Below, piece after piece: positions 40,326-49,052 of a stretch of DNA of 64,000 nt. The stretch is from Methyloprofundus sp. (GTDB lineage Bacteria > Pseudomonadota > Gammaproteobacteria > Methylococcales > Methylomonadaceae). Both the position numbers and the translations under genes were made by a program. Location: positions 1,178,001 to 1,242,000 of the forward strand of contig AP023240.1 in the NCBI GenBank assembly GCA_016592635.1, read 5' to 3'. The stretch's first letter is position 1. Each line of letters opens with the position of its first letter. Under the pieces are notes generated by a model. That model searched no databases. It was not told the DNA's origin and saw only the letters and a program-made list of their open reading frames with translations.

Positions 40326-41073
40326 GTACAATCTCCGAAACATTAGGCAGACTATGTCGTTTCTTAAGCCATACAACCCCAAGAATATCAATAATTCCAG
40401 CCATTAAACGGTCAATTGTACCGTATTTTGATTGACCATGACTACGAGCTCGATGGCTTACCTTAACTGAAATAACTTGCCCACCTGCGGCTAAAATCAA
40501 GGCAGGTAAAAAACGATGGATATGATCAAAATAAGGAAGTTCTAAAAATTTATCACGTAAAAATAATTTTAAACCGCAACCTGTATCGGGGGTATTGTCA
40601 TGCAGAATTTTTTGGCGAATACTATTTGCAAAACGTGATGAGAAGAGCCGCCAGCCACTATCATTGCGCTGATGACGGAAGCCTGCCAGCATCCATAATG
40701 AGTCTGGGTGCTCAGACTGTTTTAATGCTTCGACCAGTTTAGGAATATCGGCAGGGTCATTTTGACCGTCCCCATCCAGTGTGGCAATCCATGGGTATTT
40801 TGCCGCACTAATGCCGCTGTGAATTGCCCGGCTTTGTCCGCAACTGCTTTGGTGTTGGAGTACACGGAGTTGAGGGTGTTCCAGCATCGCTGTTTGTAAT
40901 TTTGCTAATGTGGTATCGGTACTACCGTCATCAATAAAGATCATTTCAAATTCATAGTAAGGTTTAAGGGCTGCAACAATTTCTTTTATGAGTAGTTCTA
41001 CATTATCTGTCTCGTTGTGTACGGGGACAACCGCTGATATTTTCATGTTTTTCCTATGGTTATTTAAGTTCAA
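40318..41073 (-). CDS. GT2 glycosyltransferase (DPM1/ArnC-like)
   Basis: The 251-residue protein starts with the GT-A nucleotide-sugar site AVVPVHNETDNVELLIKEI, then MIFIDDGSTDTTLAKL, the DGDGQNDPADIPKLVEA metal-binding DxD-type block, and SHRARSHGQSKYGTIDR, as in polyprenyl-phosphate glycosyltransferases. It would attach a sugar to undecaprenyl phosphate for the GT39 enzyme. The short C-terminus lacks the two membrane helices of ArnC; the adjacent LAB_N protein may replace them. Confidence 0.9.
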   Translation of the reverse strand: MNLNNHRKNMKISAVVPVHNETDNVELLIKEIVAALKPYYEFEMIFIDDGSTDTTLAKLQTAMLEHPQLRVLQHQSSCGQSRAIHSGISAAKYPWIATLDGDGQNDPADIPKLVEALKQSEHPDSLWMLAGFRHQRNDSGWRLFSSRFANSIRQKILHDNTPDTGCGLKLFLRDKFLELPYFDHIHRFLPALILAAGGQVISVKVSHRARSHGQSKYGTIDRLMAGIIDILGVVWLKKRHSLPNVSEIVRG

Positions 41074-41780
41074 AATTTATAGCCAATATTTGCCTGTAAA
41101 TTATGGGTAAATAAATTGCTACCGGATTTTGTGTCAACATACTGCCCCATATAGCCCATATCCATTCTCACATGCTGAGAAAACTGATAACTCAGGCCGC
41201 TAAAAACACGGTTTTCGGAGAACCCTTGTTTACCGAAAACATTTTTAGTTAGATAAAATAAAACCTCATCCCCCACATAGGCACTTAGGCCATCCATAAA
41301 TGGCAGGGGATGCCTCAGCATTAATAATTGTCGTGGGCGATAGCCAGCCTCATTAGAGCCAACAAGAAACCGTTCATCCATACGAGTACGGCTGATAAAT
41401 GTATAATCACCGAAGTTCTGCTTCCAGACAAAATCCTGATAGGCACGATTTTCTTCAACAGAAGGTTTATCTAAGGGTTCTCCCCATCCATGTAGATAGC
41501 CCAGCCAAAGTGATGCATGTTCATTAAATTGATAGCCAATCTGGCTGAATAATAGATTTTCGGTAAATCTTGAGCCTTCAGGTGAATCATCACGGGTACG
41601 CGTCTGATTCATGATGAGCCAATTAAATTTTTCCAGCTTGGGCGATACGGTATTGAAATTACCCCGTAGCGTAATCGAGCCCCACACCCCGAACATATTA
41701 TTTATATTTGCGCCAAAACTGGAGATGGGTTGTGCTATTAAAAATATACTTAAAACGACCTTACGGTAAATTTTATTCAT
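41070..41780 (-). CDS. DUF2490 outer-membrane beta-barrel protein
   Basis: The 236-residue protein has a signal peptide (to about SSFGA) and alternating beta-strand wording with a C-terminal aromatic residue (NLQANIGYKF), typical of outer-membrane barrels. The WLIMNQTRTRDDSPEGSRFTENLLFSQIGYQF and WKQNFGDYTFISRTRMDERF blocks match DUF2490. Function is unknown. It overlaps the GT2 gene by 4 bp, implying one operon of envelope genes. Confidence 0.8.
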   Translation of the reverse strand: MNKIYRKVVLSIFLIAQPISSFGANINNMFGVWGSITLRGNFNTVSPKLEKFNWLIMNQTRTRDDSPEGSRFTENLLFSQIGYQFNEHASLWLGYLHGWGEPLDKPSVEENRAYQDFVWKQNFGDYTFISRTRMDERFLVGSNEAGYRPRQLLMLRHPLPFMDGLSAYVGDEVLFYLTKNVFGKQGFSENRVFSGLSYQFSQHVRMDMGYMGQYVDTKSGSNLFTHNLQANIGYKF

Positions 41781-41970
41781 GCTTTGACCTTAAGTATTGC
41801 GAGTAAAGCGCTTTTTTATTGTTATTGACTTTAATAATGAGTAAAGCATCAACCGTGCCAGAGTTTATTTAAGCTAACACTTTGTTATGTAACTCATTGT
41901 ATTAGATAAATACCCTTGCCAATAAGATTCTCTCTATAGCCTGCTAAAGCTATTGGGTAACTCTTCAGTT

Positions 41971-42010
41971 GGTTCAAATAAACCACTGCTGTCTGGTTCA
42001 AATAAACCAC
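41971..42010. promoter_or_regulatory. tandem palindromic operator-like sites upstream of the SulP-complex operon
   Basis: GGTTCAAATAAACCAC occurs twice, identically, at 41971-41986 and 41995-42010 (24-bp spacing, about two helical turns). Each is a GGTT-N6-AACC palindrome of the same type as 38038-38078. The pair lies 140 bp upstream of sulP and 190 bp upstream of the divergent DUF2490 gene. Confidence 0.5.
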
Positions 42011-42013
42011 TCA

Positions 42014-42045
42014 TATTTAGGTCTCTTGCATAAGAGACCTAAATA
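42014..42045. repeat. 14-bp perfect-stem hairpin in the sulP leader region
   Basis: TATTTAGGTCTCTT pairs perfectly with AAGAGACCTAAATA around a GCAT loop. It lies 3 bp after the tandem palindromes and about 105 bp before the sulP start. It has no adequate T tract on the plus strand, but on the minus strand a T-rich stretch follows. It could be a terminator for minus-strand transcripts or a leader structure. Confidence 0.5.
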
Positions 42046-42150
42046 CAAAACAAAATATTGCTTTATCAATAGGTTGAGCTCATTGAGATTTATGGCATAC
42101 AATTTGCTGTGGCATATGTATGTTTATAATTCACACTGGAGATTAATCAC

Positions 42151-43812
42151 TTGAACAACTCTTCTTTACAAAGTGCGCCAGAAACAGGGATGGCAGGTTT
42201 AAAAAAATACTGGCATCAAGACCTGATTTCTGGTTTTCTGGTTTTTTTAATTGCTCTGCCACTAAGTTTAGGGATTGCGATGGCTTCGGGTTTACCGCCT
42301 ATGGCCGGTATTCTTAGTGCGATTGTCGGTGGCATGTTTGTCTCACGTGTGAATGGCTCATTTGTCACTATCGCAGGGCCTGCGGCGGGTTTAATTGTTG
42401 TTATCTTAGATGCTGTACAAACGCTAGGTGATGGCGACCCTATCGCAGGTTATCGGTTTGCTTTAGCAGCGATTGTTATCGCGGGTTTACTGCAAATCAT
42501 GATGGGCTTTTTTAAGGCGGGGAGCCTGAGTGCTTTTTTTCCTACTTCCGTCGTTCACGGGATGTTGGCGGCGATTGGTATCATCATCATCACCAAGCAA
42601 GTTCATGTCATGTTAGGGGCAACGCCAGAACCCGGTAGCCTGTTTTCCTCCATGGCTCAGATACCGCATAGTATTATGAATATGAATGCGGAAATTGGCT
42701 TTATTGGTCTAGTGGGTTTATTGATTATGATTTTGTGGGGCAGATTACAGCAGCCTTTACTTAAGAAAATACCCGCACCTATTATTGTGGTGTTATTGGG
42801 TATCGGTTTAGGTATGTATTTTGATCTGGAACATGAGCATATTTACCATGTTCCGCATCAGATTGATATGCTGACAGGACATATGTTGCATGAAAATAGC
42901 GTAGGCCCTGACTATCTGGTTGCTATTTCTGATCACTTTATTTCCAGCTTTTATTTTCCCGATTTTTCAAAGATTTTAGAGGTGGAATTCTGGGTAGCTG
43001 TTATTAGTATCTGTCTGGTAGGTAGTCTGGAAAGTCTATTAACCACTATTGCCGTGGACAAGCTTGACCCTTATAAGCGTCACTCTAATCTGGATAAGGA
43101 TATTATGGGGGTTGGTGCTGGAAATGCTTTTGCTGGTTTAATTGGGGGTACTGCGATGATTTCAGAAGTCGTGCGAAGTTCTGCCAATATCAATAATGGT
43201 GCTAAAACAGGCTGGGCCAATTTCTTTCATGGCGCAATTATGTTGTTATTTGTGGTTTTATTTCCGGGAGTTATTCATAGTATTCCCTTGGCAGCGTTAG
43301 CTGCACTACTGGTCTATACTGGTTTTAAGCTTGCTGCACCCGCTGAGTTTATCAAGGTATTAAAAGTCGGTTCTGAACAATTTTTTATGTTTATTGTCAC
43401 CATTATTGGTGTATTAGCGACCGATTTATTGATTGGTGTGGCCATTGGTATAGTGGTTAAATTCTTGGTGCATATTCTACGCGGTGTTAGGTGGAATAAT
43501 TTGTTTAAAATTCACTTCAAAATCATTGCAGATGGTGACAATATTGCCATGAAACTGGATGGTTCGGCTCTATTTGCTAATTTTTTACCCATGAAAAAAG
43601 CATTGGATAGCTTACCTACTGGAAAAAATATCACTTTAGACCTTTCTAATGCCTACCTGATTGATCATACTGTGATGGAGTATCTACACGATTTTGTGCA
43701 TGACTATGAAGCACAAGGCGGTCAGTGCCAACAAGTTGGCGATGCCATTCATACTTTCTCTGATCATGAATTAGCGGCTCGCATTATGACGGTCGATGAA
43801 CGTAAGCAATAG
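42151..43812 (+). CDS. SulP-family anion transporter with STAS domain
   Basis: The 553-residue protein has the SLC26/SulP core: DLISGFLVFLIALPLSLGIAMASGLPPMAGILSAIVGGMF at the start of the membrane domain, GPAAGLIVVI, and GGTAMISEVVRSSANINNGAKT. A C-terminal STAS domain follows from about residue 460 (LFANFLPMKKALDSL, ITLDLSNAYLIDHTVMEYL). SulP proteins move sulfate or bicarbonate, often with Na+ or H+; the BicA-like group moves bicarbonate. The start is TTG at 42151 after GGAG (9-bp spacing). It heads a seven-gene operon with a complex I-like complex. Confidence 0.88.
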   Translation: MNNSSLQSAPETGMAGLKKYWHQDLISGFLVFLIALPLSLGIAMASGLPPMAGILSAIVGGMFVSRVNGSFVTIAGPAAGLIVVILDAVQTLGDGDPIAGYRFALAAIVIAGLLQIMMGFFKAGSLSAFFPTSVVHGMLAAIGIIIITKQVHVMLGATPEPGSLFSSMAQIPHSIMNMNAEIGFIGLVGLLIMILWGRLQQPLLKKIPAPIIVVLLGIGLGMYFDLEHEHIYHVPHQIDMLTGHMLHENSVGPDYLVAISDHFISSFYFPDFSKILEVEFWVAVISICLVGSLESLLTTIAVDKLDPYKRHSNLDKDIMGVGAGNAFAGLIGGTAMISEVVRSSANINNGAKTGWANFFHGAIMLLFVVLFPGVIHSIPLAALAALLVYTGFKLAAPAEFIKVLKVGSEQFFMFIVTIIGVLATDLLIGVAIGIVVKFLVHILRGVRWNNLFKIHFKIIADGDNIAMKLDGSALFANFLPMKKALDSLPTGKNITLDLSNAYLIDHTVMEYLHDFVHDYEAQGGQCQQVGDAIHTFSDHELAARIMTVDERKQ

Positions 43813-43853
43813 TCGATTTTATTGGCTGTTTTTTTTCATTTGAGGAATATTTT

Positions 43854-45971
43854 ATGATTCTATTCTTAGCTTATGCTGCTGTGTGGCTCAGCCTGTTATC
43901 TGGATTGACAGCCTTACTGATGCGGCACAGGTCTGAAGTCATGGCTTTATTAAATTACTGCTGTGCTAAAAAACCAGACTGGCAATCGTTTGTCGATAAA
44001 TGCCTTGAGCCCTCAGTGTATTCATTGCGGGTACAACAATTGAGCTTTGGTTTACTGAGTTTAGCAGGTGTATTAGCCATCAGCGCTGGTTTAAGTAGTT
44101 TAATTAGTCAAGATATCAGCACCGATCAACTGAGTATGGGTCTACCTTGGTTACCTTGGCATGTACGTTTTGATAGTTTATCTGCCTTGTTTTATTTGAT
44201 TATCGGTATTGCCATTTTTGCAGTCGGTTTTTATGGTCCTGGTTATGTGAGAGAGAATAATGAACAGGATCACCCGTTTGCGGTGTTAGGTTTGTTCAGC
44301 GGTTTGTTCATTAGCGGAATGTTGTTAGTATTACTGGCCGATGATGCTTTCTTTTTTATGATTGCTTGGGAGTTGATGTCGGTGGCTAGCTATTTTCTAG
44401 TGGCTTTCCAGCATGAAAACTCGGCTAATCGCCGTGCTGCTTTTATTTATTTAATTATGGCTGAGGTGGGCGCGATATCCATTATTCTGGCATTCGGGGT
44501 GATTGCTAGTTTTTCTGAAGGGGGTACTTTTACCTTCGATGCTTTACGAGAAGCTTCCCTTTCTTCTACTTGGGCGAGCGTTGCCTTTGTTTTAGCCTTA
44601 ATTGGTTTTGGCATGAAAGCAGGTCTAGTGCCCTTGCATGTCTGGTTACCTGAAGCGCATCCGGTGGCACCATCGCATATTTCGGCTTTGATGAGTGGCG
44701 TGATGTTAAAAGTGGCTGTCTATGGGTTAATTCGCTTTAGCTTTGATTTGCTTGGCGATATTCATTGGCAATGGGGCGTGGCATTGATGATTATCGGTGC
44801 AATTTCAGCATTAGGGGGTATTTTATACGCCATGATGCAATCGAATTTGAAACGCTTACTCGCCTACAGTTCGGTGGAAAATATCGGAATTATTTTTATG
44901 GTACTGGGCTTATCGATGATTTTTTTGGCAAAAGGACACCCAAACTTGGCAGCATTGGGCTTTGTCGCCGCACTGTTTCATGCCTTTAATCATGCCTTGT
45001 TTAAAAACCTGTTATTTCTGGGAGCTGGCGTTATTCAGCATCAAGTCCATAGTCTGAATATAGATGATATGGGCGGTTTAATTAAAAGGGTGCCACATAC
45101 CAGTAAGTTATTTCTGATTGCCTGTATGAGTATTTCCTCGCTGCCTTTATTTAATGGCTTTGTTTCAGAGTGGCTTGCCTTTCAAACGGCATTGCAAGTG
45201 GGCGTATTAGATAATCCTGTATTACGCAGTTTGATTCCAGTCATGGCGGCAGCATTAGCGTTGACTGCGGCCTTTGCGGCTGCGTGTTTTGTCAATCTGT
45301 TTGGTATGATGTTTTTAGGGGTTCCACGTTCACGTCATGCAGCGAAAGCCGAAGAAACACAAGATAAAGGGATGCTGGCAAGTTTAAGTTTACTTGCTGG
45401 TCTTTGCTTTTTATTCGGTATTTTTCCTGGGCTCATGATCAACTTACTTGATAATGTCGCTCTGCAAATGCTAGGCCATGGTTTACCGAATGAAGCGGCA
45501 GCAGGTTGGCTATGGTTAGCACCTGTTTCTATGTCGCAGGCATCTTACGCTGCCCCTGTGGTATTAATTATGGCACTGATTGCTGGCGGCATTAGTTTTT
45601 ATTATCTACGTCGTGACCCCGCTGTTAAATTACGTAAATCAGATACTTGGGATTGTGGTTTTGGCGGGTTAACACCGCGTATGCAATATACCAGTAGCGC
45701 TTTTACTATGCCCTTTAGACGCATCTTTTCCAAAACGTGGCAGATAGATGAAAAAATTGATAAGCAGTCGGGAGCGATACCCCAGCAAGTGACTGATATT
45801 CATTATCAACTGCATATCGAAGACCATAGTTGGTCAAAAATATACCTGCCGATTGAAAAACTGGTAAATCGTATTGCGCGTTTGGTCAGTCGTATGCAGA
45901 CAGGGAATGTCCGAGTGTATTTAAGCTATTCGTTTTTTACCTTAATTTTCTTACTGTGGGTGATTAGCTAA
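43854..45971 (+). CDS. hyfB: HyfB/NuoL-like proton- or ion-pumping subunit
   Basis: The 705-residue membrane protein belongs to the antiporter-like family: WELMSVASYFLVAFQHEN, GFGMKAGLVPLHVWLPEAHPVAPSHISALMSGVMLK and LFHAFNHALFKNLLFLGAG carry the conserved Lys and His of the half-channels. The C-terminal WDCGFGGLTPRMQYTSSAF block is specific to the HyfB/HycC group rather than NuoL. It is the largest membrane subunit of the six-gene complex and starts 41 bp after sulP. Confidence 0.9.
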   Translation: MILFLAYAAVWLSLLSGLTALLMRHRSEVMALLNYCCAKKPDWQSFVDKCLEPSVYSLRVQQLSFGLLSLAGVLAISAGLSSLISQDISTDQLSMGLPWLPWHVRFDSLSALFYLIIGIAIFAVGFYGPGYVRENNEQDHPFAVLGLFSGLFISGMLLVLLADDAFFFMIAWELMSVASYFLVAFQHENSANRRAAFIYLIMAEVGAISIILAFGVIASFSEGGTFTFDALREASLSSTWASVAFVLALIGFGMKAGLVPLHVWLPEAHPVAPSHISALMSGVMLKVAVYGLIRFSFDLLGDIHWQWGVALMIIGAISALGGILYAMMQSNLKRLLAYSSVENIGIIFMVLGLSMIFLAKGHPNLAALGFVAALFHAFNHALFKNLLFLGAGVIQHQVHSLNIDDMGGLIKRVPHTSKLFLIACMSISSLPLFNGFVSEWLAFQTALQVGVLDNPVLRSLIPVMAAALALTAAFAAACFVNLFGMMFLGVPRSRHAAKAEETQDKGMLASLSLLAGLCFLFGIFPGLMINLLDNVALQMLGHGLPNEAAAGWLWLAPVSMSQASYAAPVVLIMALIAGGISFYYLRRDPAVKLRKSDTWDCGFGGLTPRMQYTSSAFTMPFRRIFSKTWQIDEKIDKQSGAIPQQVTDIHYQLHIEDHSWSKIYLPIEKLVNRIARLVSRMQTGNVRVYLSYSFFTLIFLLWVIS

Positions 45972-46915
45972 TGAATATATTACTAGCCATTTTGCAAACA
46001 CTACTTTTCATCATCCTAGCCCCTTTATTAGCAGGCTGGGTGAAATGGTGTAAATGTTATTTACAAAACCGCAAAGCGCCATCACTGTTACAACCGTATC
46101 GTGATTTGCTTAAATTAACCCATAAACAGCCAGTGGTGTCTAAAGATGCCTCTTGGTTATTTGTCATTGCTCCGTATATTATTTTTTCTGCCACCGCATT
46201 AGCGATTACTGCAATCCCTTTGATTGCGGTGGATTTACCTACGGCGGCAAGTGCAGATGTAATAGTACTAGTCGGTTTTTTGGCCTTTGCCCGTTTTTTT
46301 CTGGTACTGGCAGGTTTAGATGTCGGCACAGCATTTGGGGGTATGGGTTCTTCGCGTGAAATGACTATTTCATCGATGGCTGAACCGGCGATGTTAATGG
46401 CGATTTTTACCATTACCATGACGGCTGCCACAACTGATCTGTCTTTTGCCATCGAGCATATATTGGATGAAGGTCTAGTGCTCAGACCTTCTTTTATTTT
46501 TGCCTTGCTTGCATTGATATTGGTAGCCGTCGCTGAAACTGGGCGTATTCCAGTGGATAATCCGGCAACGCATCTCGAATTGACGATGATCCATGAAGCG
46601 ATGATTCTGGAATACAGTGGTCGTCATTTGGCATTGATTGAATGGGCTAGTCAGTTAAAGCTGATGCTTTATGGTGTATTGATTGCCAATATTTTCTTCC
46701 CTTGGGGGATTGCTGAAACCATGACACTATCAGCTTTGGCTTATGGTTTATTGGCGATTATGGGAAAACTAAGCGTATTAGCTGTGTTATTGGCATTTTC
46801 AGAAACCTTGTTAGCCAAAATGCGCTTATTTCGCGTACAGGAGTTTCTCAGCTTTGCCTATTTATTGGGCTTACTGGGCATGTTAAGCCATATTATTCTG
46901 GAGGCATCACGATGA
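45971..46915 (+). CDS. hyfC: HyfC/NuoH-like membrane subunit
   Basis: The 314-residue protein has eight hydrophobic segments and HyfC/HycD-type blocks: LLQPYRDLLKLTHKQPV, FGGMGSSREMTISSMAEPAML and ETGRIPVDNPATHLELTMIHEAMILEYSG. This is the subunit that connects the hydrophilic arm to the pumping arm (NuoH in complex I). The ATG shares one base with the hyfB stop. The acidic residues of the quinone/proton channel are retained. Confidence 0.92.
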   Translation: MNILLAILQTLLFIILAPLLAGWVKWCKCYLQNRKAPSLLQPYRDLLKLTHKQPVVSKDASWLFVIAPYIIFSATALAITAIPLIAVDLPTAASADVIVLVGFLAFARFFLVLAGLDVGTAFGGMGSSREMTISSMAEPAMLMAIFTITMTAATTDLSFAIEHILDEGLVLRPSFIFALLALILVAVAETGRIPVDNPATHLELTMIHEAMILEYSGRHLALIEWASQLKLMLYGVLIANIFFPWGIAETMTLSALAYGLLAIMGKLSVLAVLLAFSETLLAKMRLFRVQEFLSFAYLLGLLGMLSHIILEASR

Positions 46916-47592
46916 TGGATATTGAAAATCTGGATCACTATACCCAACTCATCTTATCTTTAGCTGCGTTGGTGACATTAAGTTCCTTTATTATGTTGGC
47001 TCAAGGTCGCTTATTACGTCTGGTTTTTGTCTTTGCATTACAGGGTTTTTTATTGGTACTGGCGACTGCAATAGCAGCCTACAGCTTTAATAATCCTCAC
47101 TTGTATATTTCGGCAGCCATTACGATGGCCTTAAAAGTCCTGTTTATTCCCTGGATGCTTAGGCGACATATTTTAAAACTAGAGATGCATCGTGATGTGG
47201 AAGCACTAAGCAATAAGACAGCCGTTATGCTTGGCGGAGCAAGTTTGGTGGTATTTAGTTACTACGTATTGCATCCTATTATGCAAAACTCTTCAATGGT
47301 TTTAGTTAATGCATTATCTTTGAGTCTGGCCGTTATTTTACTGGGTATGTTGTTGATGATTTCACACCATCAAGCGATTGCCCATGTGGTGGGTTTTATG
47401 TCGATTGAAAATGGTTTGTTTTTTGCCGCTACGGTATCAACCAATGGTATGCCGATGGTCGTGGAATTAGGGGTTGCCTTTGATGTATTAGTGGCAGCGG
47501 TATTATTTGGTATCTTTTTTCTGCATATTAATAAAAGTATAGATTCTCTGGATGTCGATAAAATGAATCGTTTAAATGAGGTGGATCAATGA
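46912..47592 (+). CDS. hyfE: HyfE-like small membrane subunit
   Basis: The 226-residue protein has about seven membrane helices and matches HyfE (NuoK-like core near residues 130-200: LLMISHHQAIAHVVGFMSIENGLFFAAT, VVELGVAFDVLVAAVLFG). It overlaps hyfC by 4 bp and hyfF by 4 bp. The conserved Glu in SIEN and ELG correspond to NuoK channel residues. Confidence 0.88.
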   Translation: MMDIENLDHYTQLILSLAALVTLSSFIMLAQGRLLRLVFVFALQGFLLVLATAIAAYSFNNPHLYISAAITMALKVLFIPWMLRRHILKLEMHRDVEALSNKTAVMLGGASLVVFSYYVLHPIMQNSSMVLVNALSLSLAVILLGMLLMISHHQAIAHVVGFMSIENGLFFAATVSTNGMPMVVELGVAFDVLVAAVLFGIFFLHINKSIDSLDVDKMNRLNEVDQ

Positions 47593-49052
47593 TTCCAGCC
47601 TATTTGTTATTATTATTGCCCTTGCTTGGTATTATTTATTTTGCTTTGTTTGGACATAAAGAAGATGTGGGACAACAAAACACCCGCTTTAATGGTGTGA
47701 CCTTATTACTATCCTTATGGCTAGCGGTTAATGTATTTAATTCAGGGACGATACTTTCCGCGGATGAATATTTTATTGTTGATTCCTTTAATGTGTATTT
47801 GATCGTTTTGACGGCTTTTGTTGGGTTCACGACCTCTATTTTTTCGGCTCCTTATATGGCGCATGAAAAAGAGATCGGTAAATTAACCGAAAAACGCTTG
47901 CGGTTATATTACTCGATGTATCAGGGTTTTATGTTTGCCATGTATCTGGTGCTGACTACCAATAATATGGGGGTCATGTGGGTGGCGATGGAGGCGGCAA
48001 CGCTGGCAACGGTTTTGTTGGTCAGTTTATATCGCACGCCTGAATCTATCGAAGCGGCATGGAAATATTTTATCCTCTGTGGTGTCGGGATTGCACAGGC
48101 TTTATTCGGTACGATTTTACTATATTATGCTGCAACCCAATTCAGTAATGCTGAAAATGCCTTGATGTGGTCGGTGTTATTGGAGAATGCCAAGCTTCTG
48201 GATCCTGAGATTCTGGAAATTGCTTTTGTCTTTATGCTGATTGGCTACGGGACTAAGATTGGTCTAGTTCCCTTGCATAACTGGTTACCTGATGCACACT
48301 CTGAAGGCCCAACACCCATGTCGGCAGTGCTATCGGGACTGTTATTGAACGATGCATTATATGCCGTTGTGCGTAATAAAATGTTAGTCGATGGGGCAAC
48401 GGATAGTCATATTGCTGGCTATTTAATGATGGGTTTTGGTTTGGTATCTTTTCTGGTGGCTGCTTTTTTTCTGCACCGACAAAAGGATATTAAACGGCTA
48501 TTTAGTTATTCCTCGATTGAACATATGGGCTTAATGACCTTTGCTTTTGGCATGGGCACACCCATTGCGACCTTTGCCGCTTTATTGCATATGACAGTGC
48601 ATTCGCTGACTAAATCAGCCATTTTCGTGACTGTTGGTCATGCTGCACAAATAGCGGGTACACAAAGTATTGATAAAATTCGTGGTTTAATTAGAACGCA
48701 ACCTAAAGTAGGCTGGGGTTTGTTAATTGGTACACTGGCGATTGCAGGTTTCCCACCTTTCGGTGTGTTTACCAGTGAGTTTTTAGTCTTACTGGCAACG
48801 ATGCACAGTTATCCTTGGTTAACCCCTTTTCTATTGCTAGGCATCGGTATTGCCTGTGCGGGATTATTCAGGAACATTCAGCCGATGGTTTATGGTGAAT
48901 GCCCAGAAGGGCAGCAAGCCGTAAAAGCTAATTTATGGCCCGTGATGGTGCATCTAGCTATCGTATTATGGCTGGGACTCGCGATTCCTAATTTTCTGGC
49001 TGACTGGTTTACCCAAGCCACTATTTTAATTTCAGGGAGTGCTCCGTTATGA
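47589..49052 (+). CDS. hyfF: HyfF-like proton- or ion-pumping subunit
   Basis: The 487-residue protein is a second antiporter-like subunit: VAMEAATLATVLLVSLYRTPESIEAAWKY, GYGTKIGLVPLHNWLPDAHSEGPTPMSAVLSGLLLN and LFSYSSIEHMGLMTFAFG are the family blocks. It has about twelve to thirteen membrane helices. With HyfB it gives two pumping modules. HyfD, a third antiporter-like subunit in E. coli hydrogenase-4, is absent here. Confidence 0.9.
   Translation: MIPAYLLLLLPLLGIIYFALFGHKEDVGQQNTRFNGVTLLLSLWLAVNVFNSGTILSADEYFIVDSFNVYLIVLTAFVGFTTSIFSAPYMAHEKEIGKLTEKRLRLYYSMYQGFMFAMYLVLTTNNMGVMWVAMEAATLATVLLVSLYRTPESIEAAWKYFILCGVGIAQALFGTILLYYAATQFSNAENALMWSVLLENAKLLDPEILEIAFVFMLIGYGTKIGLVPLHNWLPDAHSEGPTPMSAVLSGLLLNDALYAVVRNKMLVDGATDSHIAGYLMMGFGLVSFLVAAFFLHRQKDIKRLFSYSSIEHMGLMTFAFGMGTPIATFAALLHMTVHSLTKSAIFVTVGHAAQIAGTQSIDKIRGLIRTQPKVGWGLLIGTLAIAGFPPFGVFTSEFLVLLATMHSYPWLTPFLLLGIGIACAGLFRNIQPMVYGECPEGQQAVKANLWPVMVHLAIVLWLGLAIPNFLADWFTQATILISGSAPL

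Larger units (their letters stand above)
41781..42150. other. 370-bp divergent intergenic region upstream of the SulP-complex operon
   Basis: No gene is supported. The region lies between the minus-strand DUF2490 gene and the plus-strand sulP gene. It contains the tandem GGTT-N6-AACC sites and a 14-bp stem hairpin, both described separately, so it is likely a regulated promoter region. Confidence 0.5.

Noticed and set aside
41969..42154. A 61-codon frame just before sulP
   Set aside because: It covers the tandem palindromes and hairpin, has a low-complexity translation from the repeats, and ends at the sulP start. It is better explained as regulatory DNA.
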